In this document: positions 36,136-44,954 of the stretch, piece after piece
Layout of the letters: every line of letters starts with the position of its first letter
How positions within the stretch are numbered: position 1 is the first letter of the stretch
NCBI GenBank assembly: GCA_963764465.1
Contig: CAVXSO010000006.1
Location: 310,001-374,000 of the forward strand
Length of the DNA stretch: 64,000 nt
Source of the DNA: JAJXXT01 sp963764465
GTDB lineage: Bacteria; Pseudomonadota; Alphaproteobacteria; Acetobacterales; Acetobacteraceae
Reading direction: 5' to 3'
The notes under the pieces: generated by a model
What the model was told of the DNA's origin: nothing
What the model saw: the letters and a program-made list of their open reading frames with translations, nothing else
Databases searched by the model: none
Position numbers and translations under genes: made by a program

Positions 36136-37806
36136 CTACGCCTCCCGCCGCAGCCGGCTTGGCAGCAGCGTCCCTTCAGCCTCCAGGACCGGATATGCCG
36201 CCGCCGAAACGAGATGGGTGTTGATCCGCTTGAAGTCGCGCACCAGGTCCACGTGCAGCGCGCCCGCCGCCACCGGCGTATCCAGCGCATCGGCGTGCCC
36301 GTCGCGCAGCTTCGCAAGTTCAGCCGCCGTCGCCGCCGCCTCGAGGTCGCGGAACGCTTCCTTTTCGGCCGCGAGGTCGCGCGCCGCGCGCGGATCCTCG
36401 GTCATGAAGACGGACGCGGCACGCCTCAGGTTTGTGCACAACCGCTCGATCACGGCCTGGATCTCCGCCTGCTCCGCCGCGCCCAGCACCACGCCACGCT
36501 TCAGCCGCTTGCCTGCGGCGGCCATGATGTTCTGGTCGACCACGTCGCCCGCATGCTCCAGATTGGTTGCAAAATGAAATATCTGCGCGAGCCTCCGGTG
36601 GTCGCTCTCGATCATCGCATCGGCGTCGAGTTTCGCGAGATAGGCGCGGATCGCGGTGTTGAGCTTGTCGAGCACGTCATCAAGCCGACGCGCCTCGGCG
36701 ATGCGCTTGCGATCGCCGGCAGCCAGCGCGTCGCCCGCCGCGCGCAGCATCGCCTCCAGCAGATCGGCCATGCGCAGCGCCTCGCGCGCCGCGCCTGCCA
36801 GGGCGACGCTCGGCGCCTCGCGCTCGGCCGCGCCGAGGTAGAGCGGCTGCGCCGGGTCGCGCTCGGTCACGCGCTCCGGCAACAGGCGGCGCAGCAGCGC
36901 GGCATAGGGTGTGAGCAGCGGGAAGAACAGCAGCGCCAGCACCAGGTTGAACCCGGTATGGAAATCCGCCACCCCCCGCCCGGTATCGCCCTCGATTGAA
37001 ACGATCCACGGCGCGAGCCAGGGCAGGGCGGGCAGCACCAGCAGCGCGCCCACGACGCGGTTGAACAGGTTGCCCAGCGGCAGCCGCCGCGCCGCGCCAT
37101 CGGTCCCGGCCGAGCTCTCCAGCAACGGGTTGATCGCGGTGCCGAGATTGGCCCCCACGACCATCGCGAACGCCGTCTCCGGAGGCACCACGCCCTTGGC
37201 GGCGAAGGACATGATCAGCAGCACCACCGCGACGGATGAATGCGCCGCCCAGGTCACCGCCGCCGAAACGAGCGCGGCGAGCGTGGGGTCTGTCGCCACG
37301 GTCCCCAGCAGCAACCGCAGGCTCGGCACGTCCTCGTAGGGCGTCACCAGCGCCAGCAACTGGTGCAGCGCCGTCAGCATCAGCCCGAGCCCGATCACCA
37401 CGCGCCCGAGGTCGCGCGTGCGGCTCTGCTCGCCGCGGCGGAACATCATCACGCCCACCAGGATGCCGAGCGACGCCACGCCCGCCACGTCGAAGGACAG
37501 CAATTGCACGATCAGCGTGGTGCCGAGATTGGCGCCCAGCATCGTCGCCAGCGCCGGCACCAGGTCCACCAGTCCCACGGCGGCGAAGGAAGCGACCATC
37601 AACCCTGTTGCCGTCGAGCTCTGCAGGATCGCGGTGACGCCCAGCCCGGCCAGCAACGCCTTGCCGCGGTGCCCCAGCGCCATGCCGAGGAAGCGCCGCA
37701 GCTCCGCCCCGAAGGCGCGCTGGATCCCGGTCTGGACCATGTGCAGCCCCCAGAGCAGCAACGCGACCGCGCCACCGAGGTCCAGGAGTGTCAGCGTCGT
37801 TTGCAT
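36136..37806 (-). CDS. Na/Pi cotransporter-family protein with PhoU-like C-terminus
   Basis: The product has 556 residues. The N-terminal two-thirds is a NptA-type transporter with two inverted repeats, each with a QSSTAT or AHSSVAV motif (LQSSTATGLMVASFAAVG, TWAAHSSVAVVLLIMSFAAKG). The C-terminal third is a PhoU-like helical region with ERLCTNLRRAASVFM. It probably takes up or exports phosphate; the PhoU domain suggests regulation by phosphate status. The ATG at 37806 (MQTTLTLLDLGG) was chosen over an upstream start. It diverges from the FkbM fusion gene. Confidence 0.9.
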   Translation of the reverse strand: MQTTLTLLDLGGAVALLLWGLHMVQTGIQRAFGAELRRFLGMALGHRGKALLAGLGVTAILQSSTATGLMVASFAAVGLVDLVPALATMLGANLGTTLIVQLLSFDVAGVASLGILVGVMMFRRGEQSRTRDLGRVVIGLGLMLTALHQLLALVTPYEDVPSLRLLLGTVATDPTLAALVSAAVTWAAHSSVAVVLLIMSFAAKGVVPPETAFAMVVGANLGTAINPLLESSAGTDGAARRLPLGNLFNRVVGALLVLPALPWLAPWIVSIEGDTGRGVADFHTGFNLVLALLFFPLLTPYAALLRRLLPERVTERDPAQPLYLGAAEREAPSVALAGAAREALRMADLLEAMLRAAGDALAAGDRKRIAEARRLDDVLDKLNTAIRAYLAKLDADAMIESDHRRLAQIFHFATNLEHAGDVVDQNIMAAAGKRLKRGVVLGAAEQAEIQAVIERLCTNLRRAASVFMTEDPRAARDLAAEKEAFRDLEAAATAAELAKLRDGHADALDTPVAAGALHVDLVRDFKRINTHLVSAAAYPVLEAEGTLLPSRLRREA

Positions 37807-37937
37807 CACCGGCTTGTGACAATGCACTGGCACTGATGCAAGCGTTTCCAGCTGCCTTGCGCGCGCCGCGCCCGCCCTTGCGCGAGGTTTGCGCCACAGC
37901 CAAGATCACCACGCAAAACAAAGGCTTGGCCTGCCGC

Positions 37938-39137
37938 ATGGAGAAAACCGACGCGACTGCGAATCTCGCCCTGGGCCGGCCCGCGACGCAGAGTTCCGTC
38001 TCCGCCTGGTCCATCCACGCCGACAGGGAGCAGGACGCCCGCATCGCCAACAGCGGCACCGTCGATCCCGGCCGCTCCTGCCACACGGATGCGGAAGCCC
38101 AGCCCTGGTGGCAGGTCGAGCTCGACGGTATTCACGACATCGGCCGCGTCGTCATCCACAACCGGCCCGGGTTCGAGGCGCAGCTGCGCCATTTCACCCT
38201 GCTTCGCTCCATCAACGGCACGACCTGGTTCGAGTTCTTCCGCAAGGCGGACGACAGCGATTTCGCCGCCTGCACCATCCGGGTCGATACGCCGCAGCTT
38301 GCCCGCTTCCTGCGCCTGCGCCGTGACGACACCGGCTTCCTGCACTTCACCGGCTGCGAGGTCTACGGTTTGCCGATCGACCCAGAAACCGCGCGCGAGC
38401 TCCAGGCAGCCGCAGACGCCGAGCCGCCGGGCCGGGCCCTGCCGCCGCCAGGCAGGAGCGGGCAGGTGGCCCTGCTCGGCGGCTTTGCCGTCTTTGTCGA
38501 CGAGCAATACAGCTTTGGCGTGCGCCATGCCCTGCTATCCGGCGCCTACGAGGGGCGGGAGCGCAATGCCGTCAGCCGCCTGCTGCGCCCGACCGACAGG
38601 GTGCTGGAAGTCGGCACCGCCATCGGCGCCGTCGCCATGACGGCCGCCGCCATCGTCGGCCCCAGCCGCGTCGCGACCTTCGATGCCAATCCGCGGATGG
38701 TGGAGGCCGCGCGAGACAATTTTGCCCGCAACGGGTTCGGGGCGATCCGCGTGGATCTCGGCATCATGGCTAACCGCTCGCGCTTCGTGTCGGGGCAAAC
38801 CGTGCCGTTCCACATCGCGCGCGACTTCCTGGCCTCGCGCCTCGATGCCAGCCCCGGCGCGCCCGACATCGTCGAGACCGTGGACGTGCCGCTCCATTGC
38901 CTGGAGGATCACCTGGCACGCGATGGCACCAACGTCATCATCAGCGACATCGAAGGCGGGGAGGTCGCGCTGTTCGAGGGCGCGATGCTCGACAACGTGC
39001 GCCTCATCATCATGGAAACGCACTACGGCTTCGCCGGCGAAGCGCCGACGGACCGTATGATCGCCTACCTGATTGCCCAGGGCTTCTCGATCAACCTGCG
39101 CGAGACAATGGCCGAAGTGGTCGTCCTGCGGCGCTGA
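37938..39137 (+). CDS. Discoidin (F5/8C)-like domain fused to FkbM methyltransferase
   Basis: The product has 399 residues. Residues about 5-145 form an F5/8 type C (discoidin) carbohydrate-binding domain: NLALGRPATQSSVSAW, WQVELDGIHDIGRVVIHNR, RFLRLRRD. Residues about 170-399 form a FkbM-type SAM methyltransferase (DRVLEVGTAIGAVAMTAAAIV, ATFDANPRMVEAARDN, NVIISDIEGGEVALFEG). The join suggests a methyltransferase that acts on glycans or glycolipids bound by the N-terminal domain. There is no signal peptide. An ATG at 37938 is used; the frame is open upstream into the promoter region. Confidence 0.85.
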   Translation: MEKTDATANLALGRPATQSSVSAWSIHADREQDARIANSGTVDPGRSCHTDAEAQPWWQVELDGIHDIGRVVIHNRPGFEAQLRHFTLLRSINGTTWFEFFRKADDSDFAACTIRVDTPQLARFLRLRRDDTGFLHFTGCEVYGLPIDPETARELQAAADAEPPGRALPPPGRSGQVALLGGFAVFVDEQYSFGVRHALLSGAYEGRERNAVSRLLRPTDRVLEVGTAIGAVAMTAAAIVGPSRVATFDANPRMVEAARDNFARNGFGAIRVDLGIMANRSRFVSGQTVPFHIARDFLASRLDASPGAPDIVETVDVPLHCLEDHLARDGTNVIISDIEGGEVALFEGAMLDNVRLIIMETHYGFAGEAPTDRMIAYLIAQGFSINLRETMAEVVVLRR

Positions 39138-39252
39138 AACTCCGGAGGATCACCGCGGGGAGGCGAACATTGCCCGCCCAAGCCGCACCGCCGATTGTCG
39201 CAGAAGATATATTATGTCAAATCGAGATACGCCCAGGGAAGCCCACCTGCGC

Positions 39253-39747
39253 TCAGCCCGCCTGATGACCCGCCAGCGCCTCGCGAAGCGCGTTCTCTCG
39301 CGAGCGGTCGAAGCTCGTGCGCAGCACCGTGCCACCAAGTCCCGCCAGGTCCTCGGTGATCTTCTCCGGCGTCGTGTTGCCGGTCATCAGGAACAGCACC
39401 GCGGCTCCCTCCGGTACATTCTCCGCGATCCCGCGCATGAACCCGTCGTTGATGCCCACATCCGTCAGTGCCCCGATCAACGCGCCCGAAGCGGCGCCGA
39501 TGGCGGCACCCGCCAACGGCATCATGAACAGCACACCCACCAACAGCCCCCAGAACCCGCCCGATGCGGCGCCGGTGCCGGTGGTGTTGATCATCTGGTT
39601 GAGCTTCACGTGCCCGTTCTCACGCCGCACCGCGACCACGGCGTCGGCCAGCTCGATCATGTAATTCTTCTGCATCTCCAGGATCTTGGTCCGGGCCGCG
39701 TCGGCCGTTTCCTCGTCCTTGAAGACGATTGCGATCAGATTGCTCAT
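39253..39747 (-). CDS. DUF1269-family membrane protein
   Basis: The product has 164 residues. The N-terminal LIAIVFKDEETADAARTKIL and the following strands match DUF1269 (also grouped with Gly-zipper membrane proteins). A Gly/Ala-rich hydrophobic hairpin (GGFWGLLVGVLFMMPLAGAAIGAASGALIGA) spans the membrane twice. Its function is unknown; such proteins often sit near stress genes. The MBL gene ends in an ATGA overlap with this start, so it is the last gene of the long minus-strand run. Confidence 0.85.
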   Translation of the reverse strand: MSNLIAIVFKDEETADAARTKILEMQKNYMIELADAVVAVRRENGHVKLNQMINTTGTGAASGGFWGLLVGVLFMMPLAGAAIGAASGALIGALTDVGINDGFMRGIAENVPEGAAVLFLMTGNTTPEKITEDLAGLGGTVLRTSFDRSRENALREALAGHQAG

Positions 39748-40532
39748 GCGGGAATCTCCAATACCATTGCATCATAGCCGGGCTCCACGCCACGCGGCAG
39801 GTGCCTGATCATCCAGTCGTAATCCATGTCGGTGCCGAGATGCGTCAGCACGGTCCGCCGCGGCCGCAGCCGCTCCACCCAGGCCAGGACCTGCTCAAGA
39901 TTCGCGTGAACCCAATGGCTTGCACGCTGGAAGCAGCCGACCACCCAGGTATCCACGCCCTCCAGCACCGCCATCGCTTTTTCGTTCAAAATCAGCACAT
40001 CCGTCGAATAGGCGAAGGCGCCGACGCGCAGTCCCAGCGTCTTGCAGACCTTGTGGTCCTGCTCGAACAGACGCACGGAAAATCCTGCTGGATCAATCTC
40101 TTGCCATGGATCGACCACGCACGCTTCCAACACCGGCCGGAAAAACCCAGGCGGCTTCCACGGCCGGAACGCATAGGGAAACCGATTCGCCAGTTCCGCC
40201 ATGGTTTCCGCTGTTCCAAATGCTTGCAGTGGTCGGTTCACGATTCGGTTGAGTGCCCGCAGGTCGTCGAGCCCCATCACATGGTCCGCATGCGCATGCG
40301 TGTAGACCACGGCGTCGATCCGCCCGACTCCTGCCGCCAGCATCTGCGTGCGCAGTTCGGGCGCCGTGTCCACCAGCAGCGCGCCGCCCGATTCCTCGAT
40401 CACGATGCTCGCTCGCGTGCGCCGGTTGCGTGGCTCCGTGGGGTCGCAGACGCCCCAGTCCCCGAGACCGGCCGCGCCCCCCAGCATCGGCACACCAGCC
40501 GAGGCACCGCTGCCTAGTAGGGTGACGCGCAT
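39744..40532 (-). CDS. MBL-fold metallohydrolase (PhnP-like)
   Basis: The product has 262 residues and starts with the PhnP/RNase Z-type MRVTLLGSGASAGVPMLG. The metal-binding motif is THAHADHVMGLDDLRAL (HxHxDH), with further ligands in the C-terminal LTHLGTDMDYD. PhnP-like enzymes are phosphodiesterases; cyclic phosphate hydrolysis is the likely class. It follows tatD closely, a common arrangement in alphaproteobacteria. The stop overlaps the DUF1269 start. Confidence 0.9.
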   Translation of the reverse strand: MRVTLLGSGASAGVPMLGGAAGLGDWGVCDPTEPRNRRTRASIVIEESGGALLVDTAPELRTQMLAAGVGRIDAVVYTHAHADHVMGLDDLRALNRIVNRPLQAFGTAETMAELANRFPYAFRPWKPPGFFRPVLEACVVDPWQEIDPAGFSVRLFEQDHKVCKTLGLRVGAFAYSTDVLILNEKAMAVLEGVDTWVVGCFQRASHWVHANLEQVLAWVERLRPRRTVLTHLGTDMDYDWMIRHLPRGVEPGYDAMVLEIPA

Positions 40533-40573
40533 CAGGCGGCCCTCATCGGGGGCCGCCGTCGCGCTGGCCCGCG

Positions 40574-41359
40574 TTACGCCGCACGCGTGAACAGCCGGCG
40601 GAAATTGGCCGTGGTGAGCTCCGCCAGCGCCGCCGGGCTCAGTCCGCGCACCTCGGCCAGTTTCGCCGCGGTGTGCACCACATAGGCTGGCTCGCACCGC
40701 TTTCCCCGCAGCGGCACCGGCGCGAGGTAGGGCGAATCCGTCTCCACCAGGATCCGCTCCGCCGGAACATCCCGCGCGATCGCCCGCAACTCCTCCGATC
40801 GCGGAAACGTCAGGATACCGGAGAAGCTGATATAGCCGCCCAGCGCCAGCGCCGCCTCCGCGAGGCCCCGGCCGGAGGAAAAGCAGTGCAACAGAAAGGT
40901 GAACGCCCCGCCTCTATCCCATTCGTCGCGCAGGATTTCCGCCACGTCTGCGTCGGCCTCGCGGGCATGGATCACCAGCGGCACGGAAGCGAGCCTCGCG
41001 GCACGGATATGCGCGCGGAACCCTGCCTGCTGCGCGGGCCGCGGCGACTTGTCGTAGAAATAATCGAGTCCCGACTCGCCGATTCCGACCACGCGCGGAT
41101 ACTCAGTCTCCGCCGCGATCGATTCGGGACTCGGCCCCTCTCCCAACTCGTTCCAGGATTCGCCGGCGTTGTGCGGATGCACGCCAACCGTCGCCCACAC
41201 GTTCTGATCGTTCGCGATTCGCCGCAGCGACTCGCTCGCCGACAGCCGGGTCCCGATCGTCACCATCTCCGCCACGCCCGCAGCCCGCGCCCGTCCGACG
41301 ATCTCGCTGCGCTCCGGCTCGTTGAAGTAGTCGAGATGGCAGTGGGAATCGACCAGCAT
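40574..41359 (-). CDS. tatD: TatD-family metal-dependent deoxyribonuclease
   Basis: The product has 261 residues: VDSHCHLDYF (first His pair), GVHPHNA, GIGESGLDYFYD, HAREADADVAEILRD and the C-terminal VETDSPYLAPVPLRGKR. These are the TatD metal ligands. TatD proteins are 3'-5' exonucleases involved in DNA repair or fragmentation, unrelated to Tat transport despite the name. The start ATG shares its A with the metG stop TGA. Confidence 0.93.
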   Translation of the reverse strand: MLVDSHCHLDYFNEPERSEIVGRARAAGVAEMVTIGTRLSASESLRRIANDQNVWATVGVHPHNAGESWNELGEGPSPESIAAETEYPRVVGIGESGLDYFYDKSPRPAQQAGFRAHIRAARLASVPLVIHAREADADVAEILRDEWDRGGAFTFLLHCFSSGRGLAEAALALGGYISFSGILTFPRSEELRAIARDVPAERILVETDSPYLAPVPLRGKRCEPAYVVHTAAKLAEVRGLSPAALAELTTANFRRLFTRAA

Positions 41360-42906
41360 CACGCGGAGGCTCCCGGCGCTTCCTCCACGAAGCGCGGAAA
41401 CACCGGGCTCGGCGCCGGCAGGACGGTCGCGTCCGGCACCGGGTTTGTCAGGTCCGCGAGGGTCCGCTGATCCGCCGCCACGCCAAGCTGGTCCAGCATT
41501 CGCGCCATGGAGCCCGGCATGAATGCCTGCAGCACGGTCGCGACCGACCGGAGCACATCCGTCAGCACCCTGAGCACGGAGGCCATGCGCGCCCGGTCGG
41601 TCTTGGCGAGTGTCCAGGGAGCCTGCCGGTCGATGTAGGAGTTGGCCGCGCGGACCACCTGCCAGACGGTCTCCAGCGCCTCGCCCATCGCCTGTCGCTC
41701 CAGGCTCGCGCGCAGCTTGCCGGGCAGCGCCTCGGCATGGGCGAGCAGCGCCGCGTCGTCCTCCGTCACGGCGCCGCGCACCGGCAACCTGCCCTCGCAA
41801 TGCCGCGCGATCAGGCTCAGGCTGCGCTGCGCCAGGTTGCCGAGTTCGTTCGCCAGCTCCCCATTGAGCCGCTGCACCAGCGCGCGGGCCGAGAAATCAC
41901 CGTCCTGCCCGAACGGGATCTCGCGCATCAGGAAGAACCGCAGCGGGTCGAGCCCGTAGCGCGCGGCGAGCGCGTTCGGGTCGATCGCGTTGCCCATGGA
42001 CTTGCCCATCTTCTGCCCGTCCACGGTCAGCCAGCCGTTGGCGAACACCCGCCGGGGCGGCTTCAGCCCCGCGGACATCAGGAAGGCCGGCCAGTAGACA
42101 CAGTGGAACCGCGTGATCTCCTTGCCCACCATATGCAGGTCGGCGGGCCAGAACGCGGCACGGTCGGCATGGTCGTCCGGAAACCCGGTCGCCGTCAGGT
42201 AGTTCGTCAGCGCGTCGAACCACACATACATCACGTGCGCCGCATCGTCCGGCACGGGGATGCCCCATTTGAAGCTGGTGCGGCTGACCGAGAGGTCGTG
42301 CATGCCCCCCTTGACGAAGCTGAGCACCTCGTTGCGCGTGGAGACCGGCGCCAGGAACTCCGGGTTCGCGTCGTAGAAGGCCAGCAGCCGGTCGGCCCAT
42401 TGTGACAGGCGGAAGAAGTAGCTTGGCTCGCGCACCCACTCCACGGGCACGCCGGTCGGCGCCATCCTTGTCCCGTCCTCCAGCCTGGTCAGCTCGTCCT
42501 CGCCGTAGAACGCCTCGTCGCGAACCGCGTACCAGCCCTCGTAATGACCGAGATAGATGTCGCCCGCCGCCGCCACGCGCCGCCACAGCTCCTGGCACGA
42601 GCGGATATGCCTGGCCTCGGTGGTGCGGATGAAATCGTCGTTGGAGAGGTTGAGCGTGCCCTTCAGCGCGCGGAACTGGTCGCTGATCCCGTCCACGTAG
42701 GTCAGCGCCGCCATTCCGGCCTCGGCCGCCGCCTTCTCCACCTTCTGCCCGTGTTCGTCGGTGCCGGTGAGGAAGAAAACGTCGCAGCCGTCCAGCCGCT
42801 TGAAACGGGCCATCACGTCCGCGGCGATGCCGGTGTAGGCGTGGCCGATATGGGGTGCGCCGTTCACATAATAGATCGGCGTGGTGACGAAGAATTTCGG
42901 CTTCAT
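41359..42906 (-). CDS. metG: Methionyl-tRNA synthetase
   Basis: The product has 515 residues. This class I synthetase has HIGH as PHIGHAYTG (19-22) and the KMSKS variant KMGKS at about 299-303. FFLTGTDEHGQKVEKAA, WFDALTNYLTATGFP and GKSMGNAIDP are typical. Its C-terminus lacks the extra dimerisation (Arc1p-like) domain, giving a short form. It stops in TGATG overlap with tatD and starts close to holB, matching the conserved tatD-metG-holB-tmk order. Confidence 0.96.
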   Translation of the reverse strand: MKPKFFVTTPIYYVNGAPHIGHAYTGIAADVMARFKRLDGCDVFFLTGTDEHGQKVEKAAAEAGMAALTYVDGISDQFRALKGTLNLSNDDFIRTTEARHIRSCQELWRRVAAAGDIYLGHYEGWYAVRDEAFYGEDELTRLEDGTRMAPTGVPVEWVREPSYFFRLSQWADRLLAFYDANPEFLAPVSTRNEVLSFVKGGMHDLSVSRTSFKWGIPVPDDAAHVMYVWFDALTNYLTATGFPDDHADRAAFWPADLHMVGKEITRFHCVYWPAFLMSAGLKPPRRVFANGWLTVDGQKMGKSMGNAIDPNALAARYGLDPLRFFLMREIPFGQDGDFSARALVQRLNGELANELGNLAQRSLSLIARHCEGRLPVRGAVTEDDAALLAHAEALPGKLRASLERQAMGEALETVWQVVRAANSYIDRQAPWTLAKTDRARMASVLRVLTDVLRSVATVLQAFMPGSMARMLDQLGVAADQRTLADLTNPVPDATVLPAPSPVFPRFVEEAPGASA

Positions 42907-42925
42907 GAAACGTCCCGCAAAGAGG

Positions 42926-43918
42926 TCAGGCGAGCGCGCGCACCCGCGCCATCGCCTCCAGCAGCGCCTGGCGGGGCTCGAGGTTGACGCCCTCGGTCGC
43001 CGCCTGCACCGCGCCCAGGCCCTGCCATAGCTCCACCCAGGCGGCAAGGGGGCGGCCCGGGACAGATGCGCGGGACGGTCCCGCCTCCCCGCTCCTGCCG
43101 CGCGCCGCGATGCGCTCGGCCATCCGCCCGCGCAGCAGCGTCATGAACAAGCCGAACCCGTCCTCCAGCCGCAGCACCTCGTCGGCCAGCGCATGCGCGC
43201 GCAGCGCCGGTACGCCGTCCAGCGCTTCCTCGGCGAGCCGTGCGCAGGCCAGCCCATCACCTTCCGCGAGCGACAGTGCCCGCCCGATCGAGCCACCCGC
43301 CAGCGCCACCACGCCCGCCACGTCCTCCAGTTCCGGCATCGCCTGGCGCAGCAGCTTTTCCACCAGCGCATCCGACAGCGGATTGAGCGCCAGTTTGCGG
43401 CAGCGGCTGCGGATGGTTGGCAGCAGCCGCCCGGGCGAGGCGGCCAGCAGCAGCAGGATCGCCCGCGGCGGCGGCTCCTCCAGCACCTTGAGCACCGCGT
43501 TGGCGGCGTTGCGGTTCATCATGTCCGCGCCATCGACGATCACCACGCGCCAGCCGCCCTCGGCCGCCGTCAGGTGCAGGAACGCGCTGACCGCCCGCGC
43601 GTCGTCCACGACGATCTCCGTCCGCCGCCGCTTCGTCTTCTCGTCGACCGCGCGCTCGACACTGAGCAGGTCCGCGTGGCTCCCGGCCGCCACCCGCCTG
43701 AACGCGGGATGCGACGGATCGAGCGCCAGCGTCCCATCCGCCGACGGTCCCGCGAACAGCCGCCGCGCGAACCGGTAGGCGAGCGTCGCCTTGCCGATGC
43801 CCTCCGGCCCCGTGATGAGCCAGGCATGGTGCAACCGCCCGGACGCCATGGCGGCGGCCAGCGTCGCCTCCGCTTCCTCATGGCCGAACAGGTCAGGATT
43901 GGCGCGCGGCGGAATCAT
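42926..43918 (-). CDS. holB: DNA polymerase III subunit delta prime
   Basis: The product has 330 residues. It is an AAA+ clamp loader subunit with FGHEEAEATLAAAMASGRLHH at the N-terminus, a Walker A-like ITGPEGIGKATLAYRF (about 36-50), VVIVDGADMMNRNAANAVLKVLEEPP (Walker B-like region and sensor) and SRCRKLALNPL. It is between tmk and metG, as usual. Upstream is a 408-base gap before the end of tmk, longer than usual for this cluster. Confidence 0.92.
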   Translation of the reverse strand: MIPPRANPDLFGHEEAEATLAAAMASGRLHHAWLITGPEGIGKATLAYRFARRLFAGPSADGTLALDPSHPAFRRVAAGSHADLLSVERAVDEKTKRRRTEIVVDDARAVSAFLHLTAAEGGWRVVIVDGADMMNRNAANAVLKVLEEPPPRAILLLLAASPGRLLPTIRSRCRKLALNPLSDALVEKLLRQAMPELEDVAGVVALAGGSIGRALSLAEGDGLACARLAEEALDGVPALRAHALADEVLRLEDGFGLFMTLLRGRMAERIAARGRSGEAGPSRASVPGRPLAAWVELWQGLGAVQAATEGVNLEPRQALLEAMARVRALA

Positions 43919-44326
43919 CGTCGCACTCTACCGTCCACGCGCCGCCGCGTCACCGCACGCGTGCCGCGCGGCACGGAACCCCTGCCGGTCACGCGGGCAA
44001 TCGTTGGCACCGAGACACCAGCGGAAAACGGGTGGTGCACCACGCCCTGACAACGATCGCCGCTGGTTCCGCATGTGGATTGACCATCCCGGCGCCCGCC
44101 TGCACCAGCCCGGTGGTCGTCACCCCCGGCGTGACCATCGCCGACGTCTACGGCAGGCCCGCGCTCTGCAGCACATCCTGGCCCGGCATCATCGAGAACG
44201 AAGGCTCCGTTCTCGTTCCCGGCCACGCCGCCGCCGTCCCGTTCGTCCGCGGCACCGTTATCAACCGCGCCTTCCGCCTCGCGCTCACCTGCGCCTGCTG
44301 GGACGCTCCCGAAGCGCCCGCCACCG
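43919..44326. other. Unusual gap between tmk and holB
   Basis: This 408-base interval interrupts an otherwise tight minus-strand cluster. No known protein or RNA is recognised. On the plus strand a GTG-started frame at 44032-44367 could encode a short cysteine-containing secreted protein, but evidence is weak. The stretch is GC-rich like its neighbours and has no obvious repeats. It could hold an unrecognised short gene or decayed sequence. Confidence 0.3.
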
Positions 44327-44367
44327 CTAGCCGAGCCTGGTCGCCACCACCGCGCACAGCGCCGTGA
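44032..44367 (+). CDS. Possible small secreted Cys-containing protein (weak)
   Basis: A GTG-started frame of 111 residues begins with a signal-like segment (LTTIAAGSACGLTIPAPA) and continues with several cysteines and a run of hydrophobic residues. It lies antisense to the minus-strand cluster and overlaps the tmk 3' end by 41 bases. No homologous family is recognised and the ribosome binding site is poor. In this GC-rich DNA long spurious frames are common, so it may be noise. Confidence 0.2.
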   Translation: MVHHALTTIAAGSACGLTIPAPACTSPVVVTPGVTIADVYGRPALCSTSWPGIIENEGSVLVPGHAAAVPFVRGTVINRAFRLALTCACWDAPEAPATASRAWSPPPRTAP

Positions 44368-44941
44368 ACACCGCCTCCACGGCCCCCGTCGCATCCACCA
44401 CAGCGTACCGCTTGGGTCGCGCCGCGGCGATGGACAAAAATCCCTCGCGGATGCGCGCGTGCACCGTGTCGTCCATCGCTTCGTAACGATCCGCGGCTTC
44501 CCCGCGCGAGGCGCTGCGCCGTCGCGAAACACCAACCGGCACATCCAGCACCACGGTGAGATCCGGCTCGATCCGCACCATCGCCGCCAGTGTCTCGATC
44601 GTGGCGCCATCCACGCCCTGCGCCACCCCCTGATAGACGCGCGTGGAATCCATGAAGCGGTCGCACACCACCCAGATGCCGGCATCCAGCGCCGGGCGGA
44701 TCGTGACGGCGACGTGTTCCACCCGGGCCGCCACGTGCAGCAGCGTCTGCGCCAGCGGCGTGAGCGGGGTGCCATCGGCCAGCAGCAGCGCGCGGATGCG
44801 CTCCGCCCCTGGCGCGCCTCCCGGCTCGCGCGTGGCCAGCGCGGCCGTGCCGCGCGCGGACAGCCAGTCCGCGAGCAGCCGCGCCTGGGTGGATTTCCCC
44901 GCCCCCTCGCCGCCCTCCAGCGCGATGAAACGGCCCTGCAA
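44327..44941 (-). CDS. tmk: Thymidylate kinase
   Basis: The product has 204 residues and the dTMP kinase pattern: P-loop FIALEGGEGAGKSTQARLL, then TREPGGAPGAERIRALLL, DRFMDSTRVYQGVAQGVD and the LID-like SRRRSASRG. It makes dTDP. The TTG at 44941 was chosen since GRFIALEGGEG is the usual N-terminus and AAGGG is immediately upstream; a GTG at 44962 would extend it by 7 residues and overlap dacC. It overlaps no other gene but follows PBP5. Confidence 0.93.
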   Translation of the reverse strand: MQGRFIALEGGEGAGKSTQARLLADWLSARGTAALATREPGGAPGAERIRALLLADGTPLTPLAQTLLHVAARVEHVAVTIRPALDAGIWVVCDRFMDSTRVYQGVAQGVDGATIETLAAMVRIEPDLTVVLDVPVGVSRRRSASRGEAADRYEAMDDTVHARIREGFLSIAAARPKRYAVVDATGAVEAVFTALCAVVATRLG

Positions 44942-44954
44942 TGACCCTTCGCTG

